Origin: Temnopleurus reevesii
Taxonomy: Eukaryota > Echinodermata > Echinoidea > Temnopleuroida > Temnopleuridae
Reading direction: 5' to 3'
DNA length: 28,586 bases
NCBI GenBank assembly: GCA_036244855.1
Contig: BQKZ01007659.1
Coordinates: forward strand, 1-28,586
Under the pieces are notes generated by a model, which saw only the letters and a list, made by a program, of their open reading frames with translations, did not search any database and was not told the origin of the DNA. The translations under genes were made by a program, and so were the position numbers. The first letter of the stretch is position 1. Every line of letters begins with the position of its first letter. Below are positions 21,751 to 28,586 of the stretch, one piece after another.

Positions 21751-23360
21751 AGTTCTATTCAACAAGCGCTTTACGGCCAAATTAGATGGTGTAACAAGAA
21801 AACAACGTCGTGTGAATCCATGAAACTTTATTTCAGGCTTTGAACCAAATAAGTGAGCCGTCAAACTACTGACAGAAACGTTTTGATTACCCCCATAATG
21901 CAAACATCCTTGCGGCAAACTAATATCCATCTTCCTATTATTCGGCGCATAATTTCCCCATTTTTTTAATGCAATCACAAAGATCAATCTTTCTTTCCCG
22001 ACAAAGGCAGACTTTGTGACCTATAATGGATCTAATGCACTTTGATTGGGCGCCCCTGTTACGAGCAAAAAAAAAGGAAAATAAATCATCATCTTAATTT
22101 AGATCAAGACGAAACTCTGTCTAAAAACTGCCAAATTAGAGACACAGGGTAAATTTAATGCAAACAGAGGTCACTTTTTTGGAATATACTGAGAACCATG
22201 GGGTCATCTCATACATGTCGTATATTGATAGTAGGCTCTCAAAATTAGTGGATGGAGACTGGTGGCGGTAGGAAACAAGTTCCAGCTAATGCGCACAGTA
22301 GAATGTTCTAAATAGTTGCGTACATCAGTTGCGCACTTGTCATTTGATGCGCAAATCAGATGTGCACTTGTCTTTTTACCGCCCACATTCCTACGTCCAT
22401 CAAATTTCGAAAACCCACTTTATTTGCGTGTGAACATTACAGCACCATTTTAATTATAATAAATATATATAATTTACAAGCTTAACTTGATAATAGATCG
22501 TATCGCATAGAACTATAAGTGTTATATTGATTAATTGAATGAATAAAAAACATTTTTTTTTTGTTATGCCTTTCTGCGATTTGCAAGCCATCTTCCATTG
22601 AATGAAATTTATTCTTTTTTTTTAATCTCATGGATATTTTATTTCAATATTTTTCTGGTTTTATTCAAACATTAAAGCGAACTCAACAAAGTTGAATGTC
22701 TATTCCTTTTCTGAATATACATTTTCTCGTACTTACACTTACATAGAAAGGGGGTGTGGGACTGGGGCAATGTGTTGGAGTAATAATCTGCCCGCGAGTC
22801 TGGCTCTTAGGTATCATTTAATGGATTATATTTTGTATCGTCATTGTTCTTCGATACTTGGTATTACGCAACCTGTAAAACAAAACTACACGGATCGCAT
22901 TAAGAGTTTTCTCACTTTAATAAATCAATACGTCAAGCGAATTCTCGTGTGGGTTAGGGCAGAAATTCAAAACGCGCCGCATGATATGATTTTCATTTTT
23001 TCCTTCTTACTCCACCCTGTTGATCGGTAGAAGGGTTAATCGCATCCTAAGGCGAAATCCCGACCATGCTTTCTCCATCTCCACGGACAGAAAGCTTAAA
23101 AAATAACGGTAAGTCTATCCCTGTACAGATCAAGACAGCATTAATGATTGTCAGGATAAAAAGGGTTTCTATTCATGCCGGCAGTTAGTGGAGAAAGTGT
23201 CTGAATATCTGAATATCTTAAGCTATTTCCGGATGTGTAATGGTTTTATGCAGCACAAGGAGAAAATTGTTTGACTGGTATTCACAATATGCATAATAAA
23301 AATGGGTAGCTCTAATGTAGATTAATCATAACTTCATTTCAATGAGAAATTTAAATAAAA
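21751..23360. other. stretch without recognised genes
   Basis: AT-rich. A 31-base motif is repeated once at 22326-22377 (CAGTTGCGCACTTGTC and CAGATGTGCACTTGTC). A 112-codon plus frame at 22692-23030 is near the chance limit with no recognised domain. A mini-frame at 23066-23108 ends at a GTAAGT donor-like site. None of these is strong enough to call a gene. Confidence 0.4.
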
Positions 23361-23380
23361 AGATAGATAAATAGATAGAA

Positions 23381-23438
<58 letters not shown>
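23361..23438 (+). repeat. (GATA)n/(GA)n microsatellite
   Basis: A short GATA-like start followed by a nearly pure GA dinucleotide run. Confidence 0.95.
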
Positions 23439-23440
<2 letters not shown>

Positions 23441-23741
23441 TCGGGTGAGAGAACGGAAAAGACAAAATGTACCGACTCAATATTGTGCAAAAACTTCAAT
23501 CATATATCAATGAATAGGGAAAGCCAAATACAATATATTGTTCTTCCTTATTTAACATATATTCATGTTTTATTTGTTTTCTATTTTCTGGATTTGATCA
23601 TCTCATTTTTCCTTAATATGTTTTCAGATTTGAAGTGCGAGTAGTCAAACAAGCTCCTACTTTATGCTGAAATTCAATATTGATCGATTTACTTTGCATT
23701 ATATCTAAATCAATTTCATTTGAGAAACTGACACTGCTTAC

Positions 23742-23870
23742 CCTCTTCCTTTCTTCCTCTCTTTTCTCGGTCTCTCTCTATTTCTCATTCTCTCTCTCTC
23801 TCTCTCTCTGTGTTTCTCATTCTCTCTGTACATTTCTCTCTCTGTCTCTCTCTTCCCCTCTCCGCCTCTT
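23742..23870 (+). repeat. (TC)n-rich pyrimidine tract
   Basis: CT-rich low-complexity sequence with interrupted TCTC runs. It explains the Ser/Leu-rich frame at 23680-24027 and the Arg/Glu-rich frame on the other strand; neither is a gene. It lies about 300 bases from the GA tract with opposite strand composition. Confidence 0.93.
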
Positions 23871-24330
23871 CTATGCATCTTCTATTATCCGTAGACTTTT
23901 TATTCCCCATATAATGAATAATGTCATTCCTATTATTTCTATAAAATGCACATCGTCGGATTGTCATCTTGGATTGAATCCCAATAGTGATCCATCACAA
24001 TTTGAATCCATAGTCACCAGGAATTGATACCTGTTACCATGGATACTACAATATCTCGATAGATCACCTTATTGTAAAGGACATCTTTCTTTGGGGATAG
24101 ATTTAGATTCGTTTATTTTCTGAGTAATAGTTAACTGATCCTTTCATTTCAAAAGGCTGTTGTGCATTTAAGATGAAAGGACGGGTTCTTTTATAAAGAC
24201 GAGTTTGGGATTCGAACTTTCATGTCTTTCTATTTGCTATCTGTTATGTCTGTGGAAATATGTTTGATAAATAAAAGTATTTGTTCTCATTAGTCTCCTC
24301 ATTAATATGTTTTAGATGAACATAGTCTTC
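23871..24330. other. spacer without recognised genes
   Basis: AT-rich. A box B-like GTTCGAATCCC occurs on the minus strand near 24210, but no box A or tRNA fold accompanies it. Confidence 0.4.
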
Positions 24331-24475
24331 GGCCCGTATTCCGATAGGGAGGTTTAACTTAACCCAGGTTTAAGTCATCGTTCTTTAGACTATTGGTTTA
24401 ACTTTTGAATAGCCCGGGTCTAAATAACAATGACTTAGTCCAGGGTTAAGTTAAACCTCGCTATCGGAATATAGC
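24331..24475. mobile_element. palindromic MITE-like element F
   Basis: Terminal inverted repeats of about 54 bases with a loop near 24391-24415. The left arm runs TATTCCGATAGGGAGG, then TTTAACTTAACCCAGG. The right arm, reverse-complemented, runs TATTCCGATAGCGAGG, then TTTAACTTAACCCTGG. Pairing continues through AAGTCAT and TTTAGAC. The outermost bases are GGCCCG on the left and GGCTA on the right. Few mismatches suggest a fairly young element. No coding capacity and only one copy in the window; superfamily not assigned. Confidence 0.8.
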
Positions 24476-25311
24476 CACTAAGTTTGAGTTTAAGTTCATT
24501 TATTCGCGGAAAATCAGTAAAAAGAAAACCCTCAATAAGCCGGAAATGTTGTATTTCAGAAACGCCGTGTTACATAAAACTATAGCATGGTATCAAACAT
24601 TAAAATAAATGTGGTACTTAAAACAGTCGGCCCATCTAAAAGTGGATTAAGTATTTTGCTTCCCACACCTAAAACGACTACTCAGTCGAATAAGTAACTT
24701 CCCTACAGTTTAATGTCAATGTTAACAAGTGGTTAAGGATAACACTCGATGGGTGAAACCAACATAACTTTTTATTTTATAATAATTTTCATGTATTTTA
24801 TAAGTTAGCAAAAGTTTATCTCAAAATTGTAAATTTTGTCGTGAGAATACTCTATTCAAGCAATTTTCCCAGTACAGTGGTCAACACGATTCTGTTTGAG
24901 ATATTTATGAACTGCGGCCAGAAGTACTCCCATAAGCACTTAATATCAAACCGACATGAATAATTGAATATTTCATATTTATGGTTTTCAGCAGAGAAAC
25001 GAGACTCTTTCTAGAACACGGGATGATAAGTCTAATAATGATTTCAATGTTAGACACCACGCTTAAGTGTCCCATATGGGCACACTTGATAAGCGAGCAC
25101 CAAATGAAATTAGATATATAGTTGTTCTCATACCCTACATTCAGCGATGAAGCAGATAACAAAAATAAAAACTACCGTCATCTGACTTTGGATTGAATTT
25201 CCAAACAGATGGTGACGTACGATTTCAGAAGAAATAAAATCTATCAATGTTATATATTGTCAAAGTCTGATCGTATATATATTTTACTCGTAAATATGAT
25301 TCATATCGACA
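24476..25311. other. stretch without recognised genes
   Basis: AT-rich. The minus frame at 24905-25162 is within chance length. Confidence 0.4.
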
Positions 25312-25358
25312 TGTTGTTGTTGTTGTTGCTGTTGTTGTTGCTGCTGTTGTCGCTGTTG
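25312..25358 (+). repeat. imperfect (TTG)n/(CTG) trinucleotide repeat
   Basis: About 15 TTG/CTG units in a row. It explains the leucine run in the overlapping frame, which is not a gene. Confidence 0.93.
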
Positions 25359-26727
25359 AATAACTTTTTTTTTTTTAAAGCAGATCTATATTCTCCGTTT
25401 TGTTATTTCCTTTTCTGCTCTGTATGCTCATAGGGACATGTCATAGCTTTGTGTTATCCGCTATATACGAACTGAATATTATTTATAGTAGTAGTACCGT
25501 TTCACAAATGTTGAGGAGGTAAGCTATGCTTTAAGCAAACTAGCTTGCTGGCCAGAAACTTGTCTGTCAAACATTGTGTTTGATTTACCGGATTACCGGC
25601 GCCACCATTTGTCATCGTATATCAACCTCTAATTTTGTCAAAATGTCCGATTCTTTGAGAGATTAATGTTTGCTTTTAACAAAATACGTTAATAATCATA
25701 CCTGTGTGCTATAATTATATAACTAGTAATAATAATTCAGTATGTCATATGTCAATTTGAAATCGTATACAGAGCCTGTATATATATCAAGCCCGAGGTA
25801 TATGTTCATGTCTGTTTTCTTTTAACCTCGATGTCACTAGAAAAGTCAATTCACAAACGACATTTTAAATATCATACTTTATCAGCTCCAATCATCATAA
25901 CCCATTATTATTTTTTAACAACTTCCATTCCATCTCTCTACAATCCTGCATATCTAGCCATTATTAACGCATGACATCAATGCGATACACAATTCCATCA
26001 CCTAACTCTGCATGCATGAGACATTTCAGACTATTGATTCCAATCTCGCTGTCATATGACTACCTAACAGTGATACTTTGAATACAAATTCATCATTATG
26101 AGTTGCCAGTGCGCTCGCTGACTCAAAACGGAATAAAGCATTTATCTTCGAAGTGGGAATAATTTAATCAAACCCGGTACAAGTAGGCGGGCACCGAGGA
26201 TCTGCGAAGGATAAGAGCGCCGTAGAAATTGAAAATCTTTTGAATAACGATGTAATACCGTTGTAATTCAATACACAGACCCATATTATTGCTATTTTGC
26301 AGGTATAACATATTCGCCTGGTAAGGTACAAGGCTGAATAAATTGGCATTAGTTGTTTCATATCTACTACAGATAACAACGATAAAGTAATTTTAACCAT
26401 TTGACTGTGACAGACTTCTACAGATGCCAATATGTCGCGAATGAGCTTGGTTTACTCTCCTTAATTACATAATATCATTTATAGATTTTTAAAACAAAAT
26501 CTAATTAAACCGAACGAGAAACGTATGACTTTTCCTTGATAAAGGGTCATATAAACATTTCAAATAGAGAGCACAACAAACATTTCCCAATAACCAACAT
26601 CATTAGGTAACATTGTAAAGACTACAATACATGAATAATCATTAAAAAAATGCGGGTGATGATGATGCTGGTGGTGATGAATAGAAAATACTATGCATAA
26701 TGCAACATACCTTATGGTGATGATAAT
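25359..26727. other. stretch without recognised genes
   Basis: AT-rich. A small palindrome at 26482-26503 has 8-base arms TAGATTTT and AAAATCTA around a 6-base loop. The segment GCCCGAGGTATATG at about 25792 recurs at 8752, the only other repeat seen here. A GAT/GGT run lies at 26656-26680. Confidence 0.4.
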
Positions 26728-26781
26728 GAAGACGAAAAAGAGGAGATGGATGAAGTAGAAGTAGAAGAAGAAGAAGTAGAA

Positions 26782-26840
<59 letters not shown>

Positions 26841-26895
26841 AGAAGTAGTACAAAAAAGAAGAAGGAGAAGAAGAAGAAGTAGAAGAAGAAGAAGA
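26728..26895 (+). repeat. imperfect (GAA)n microsatellite
   Basis: About 170 bases of GAA/GAAGTA units, including a pure run near 26785-26830. It explains the poly-Phe frame on the minus strand. Same motif class as the tract at 10823, but with more GTA interruptions. Confidence 0.95.
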
Positions 26896-27691
26896 TACTA
26901 TAATACTATAGATGAAATTCGTTTGTCAACTCTAACATGTTTCCTAAATGACATACAAAAACATACAATGATTTCGAGTAAATGGAAACAAATTCATCTT
27001 TTTGCTATTAAGAGCAAAAATACCTTATAAACTCGCATCTTGATAATTTCGTGCGGATTCGCGGGATTTGCTGCCAAAAGATGGTAAAACATTTGTAACG
27101 GCTAAGCTACATTAGAACGTACAGTGGTATCCGCTTTACAGCAAAATATGCGAACAGGAAATTCCAGAATGAGGTAATGGAATGATATTGTTTTGTTTTT
27201 GTCTGTTGCAAAGGCATTGGTTACAATGTCAGCATTTCGAGTAGTCCGCCAGCCCACAAGCAGCAGAGTTTTCGGACTGACGTACAAGCTAAGATAACAG
27301 AGAAAGGTATCTGAACCTCGGTTTTTAAGGTTTGATGATATTCAAGACCTTACAAACATTGTCTTGATAACACGTCACACGATATTATTGCCATTCTGCC
27401 GAATGTGCTTTTTATAGAAACGTTGCTTGTACAGCATTCTGACCTCAAAAGAACGGAAATCAACAGACTTGCCGGAAATCAACAGCTCGGATTTTGTTTT
27501 CTTTTCTAAATCATACTACAGTTGTTTGCTTTTTTTTTCAAGTGCAATTGTGAGTTTCATAACTGTGCCCATTCGACTTACTTTCCAGAGTTATATAGTG
27601 CAATCCCATTGGGTCACTTCTACATATTCGTACAATTATATAAAAAGATTAAGATAATTATTAGAGGTAATTACCAGTGGTCTATGGCCAA
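26896..27691. other. stretch without recognised genes
   Basis: AT-rich, no recognised gene or repeat. The plus frames starting at 27427 and 27522 are chance-length; the second runs into the SINE. Confidence 0.4.
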
Positions 27692-27970
27692 GTGGAGGCG
27701 ACGTGGTGTAGTGGTTCTGACTCTCGCCTTTCAACGCGAGGTTCGTAGGTTCGAATCCTACCCATGGTGTCAATTTCCTTTAGCAAGAAAATCATACACA
27801 TTGTGCTGCACTCAACCCAGGTGAGGTGAATGGGTGCCGGTAGGAAGAAATTCCTTGAATGCAGTGAGCGTCGAATGGTAGCCATGCTACAGCCGGGTAA
27901 TAATACACAGAGTGCTTAGAAACACTTCGTATTAAGCGCTATATAAATGTTGTGTATCATTATTATTATC
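27692..27970 (+). mobile_element. tRNA-Glu-like SINE, best-preserved copy
   Basis: Box A is TGGTGTAGTGG (27704-27714) and box B is GGTTCGAATCC (27748-27758), both intact. The T-arm GTAGG/CCTAC is perfect. The anticodon arm CTCGC/GCGAG encloses CTTTCAA, whose middle triplet TTC fits a tRNA-Glu(UUC) ancestor; one extra C follows. The body has TTGTGCTGCACTCAACCCAG, GGTGAGGTGAATGGG, GGTAGGAAGAAATTCCTTGA and the GGGTAATAAT block. It ends in AGCGCTATATAAATG and a TATTATTATT tail. Copies at 2641, 5483 and 21551 share this plan. The tail block probably serves recognition by a partner LINE (inference). No clear target duplication. Confidence 0.9.
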
Positions 27971-28394
27971 TTAATACATAAAAAAAGCAATTGACTTTTA
28001 TTTTTAATAAACATCTAAGTAATAACTAGTAATTCAATAATGAACACAAAATTAAAGATTTGTTGTAAATATCAAGAAGAATTTCGGTATTATTGTTCAC
28101 ATAAAATTCATTACGTGGTTAGAGGGTAAAGAGTTTCGAACAGTCTCGTCTGCATTATAATATTTAGAAGGTACTCTGTACAATGGCATAGAGAATGACC
28201 TTTACTTTCGGGCCACAGGGAATGAAATTTCCATCCAATCCGACAAAACACTCGAGATGAAACTAATAACAGGACTACACACTATCCACCTGACGCCTTC
28301 CCTAGTCACGTGCACACACCACGTGACCACATAATCCAATGACTGCAGAATTCATTGAGAATGAACAGGAGAGAGCGAAGTTCAAGACACTTAC
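27971..28394. other. spacer (or intron, if the neighbouring exon is real)
   Basis: AT-rich up to about 28240, more GC-rich after it. No repeat recognised. If the candidate exon at 28395-28504 is real, this would be the start of its downstream intron on the minus strand. Confidence 0.35.
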
Positions 28395-28504
28395 CCATCG
28401 ATTGAAACTTAAGAATCTTTCCAGACTTATCCCACTTTGCTTGCCGAGACATGGGAAGGAATAGGTACTGTATTCTTGGCACGTAAATGATATAATCACG
28501 AACG
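28395..28504 (-). CDS. candidate internal exon of an unidentified protein
   Basis: On the minus strand, TTACCCAG (an acceptor-like AG) is followed by 110 bases of open frame that end at GATGG before GTAAGTG, a near-consensus donor (GT at complement of 28393-28394). The peptide starts VRDYIIYVPR and ends KSGKILKFQ-SMG, a mixed, protein-like composition. The frame is open back to a stop at 28537-28539. A competing minus frame (28302-28574, 90 codons, running through the donor) is also open. I do not recognise the domain. GTAAGT occurs by chance about once per few kb, so this is weak. The rest of the gene would lie beyond the right edge and across an intron to the left. Confidence 0.2.
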
Positions 28505-28586
28505 CTGGGTAACCACCGTCCCCGATGGTCATGGCGCTAGGATCTGATACGCGGTAAGCATGCTTAACATCCATTCAGCATCCCCC

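Noticed and set aside
22692..23030. 112-codon plus-strand frame
   Set aside because: Near the chance limit; no domain recognised.
24200..24225. Box B-like GTTCGAATCCC on the minus strand, possible tRNA
   Set aside because: No box A and no cloverleaf could be drawn around it.
26560..26853. 97-codon minus-strand poly-Phe frame
   Set aside because: Product of the GAA microsatellite.
1..28586. CRISPR array, operon or phage-like gene cluster
   Set aside because: No regularly spaced direct repeats, no bacterial ribosome sites and no runs of adjacent long genes; the window is eukaryotic.

Overview
This looks like a non-coding stretch of an animal nuclear genome. It is AT-rich (about one third G+C by eye) and full of microsatellites, short retroposons and fold-back DNA elements, with one 71-base assembly gap. 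I find no complete gene. The tRNA-Glu-like SINE family, with its GCGCTATATAAAT tail block and ATT-rich end, together with the abundant palindromic elements, suggests a marine invertebrate, most likely an echinoderm such as a sea urchin. That is inference from the style of the repeats, not proof.

Coding content: I assumed about 36% G+C, which gives a stop frequency near 7% per codon. The longest stop-free run expected by chance across six frames of 28.6 kb is then roughly 115 codons. The longest non-repetitive open frame is 121 codons (14324-14689), so length gives no support for any gene. The best exon candidate lies on the minus strand at the right edge (28395-28504), framed by an AG acceptor and a GGTAAGT donor. 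Most of the window would fit an intron or intergenic spacer.

Layout. 1-2640: AT-rich sequence with a more GC-rich patch near 1880-2300. 2641-2965: SINE copy 1, with a duplicated 5' end. 3022-3163: palindromic element A. 4512-4642: perfect 62-bp tandem duplication. 5002-5020: G-run. 5483-5776: SINE copy 2. 6301-6815: two diverged copies of an unknown repeat. 8067-8234: truncated copy of element E. 9900-10040: possible second SINE family, minus strand. 10463-10598: element B. 10823-10980: GAA tract. 12162-12447: element C. 12884-13047: GA tract with the gap. 16127-16389: full element E. 16971-17152: GA tract. 18745-18995: element D. 20042-20132: truncated copy of B. 20440-20474: SINE tail fragment. 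21551-21750: headless SINE copy. 23361-23438 and 23742-23870: GA and CT tracts. 24331-24475: element F. 25312-25358: TTG tract. 26728-26895: GAA tract. 27692-27970: best-preserved SINE. 28395-28504: candidate exon.

No autonomous transposase, reverse transcriptase, rRNA, tRNA gene, CRISPR array or bacterial-type operon was seen. The most notable content is the diversity of fold-back elements: six families in 28.6 kb, two of them present twice, one carrying a regularly iterated GGTGTT/AACACC motif. All must depend on enzymes encoded elsewhere.
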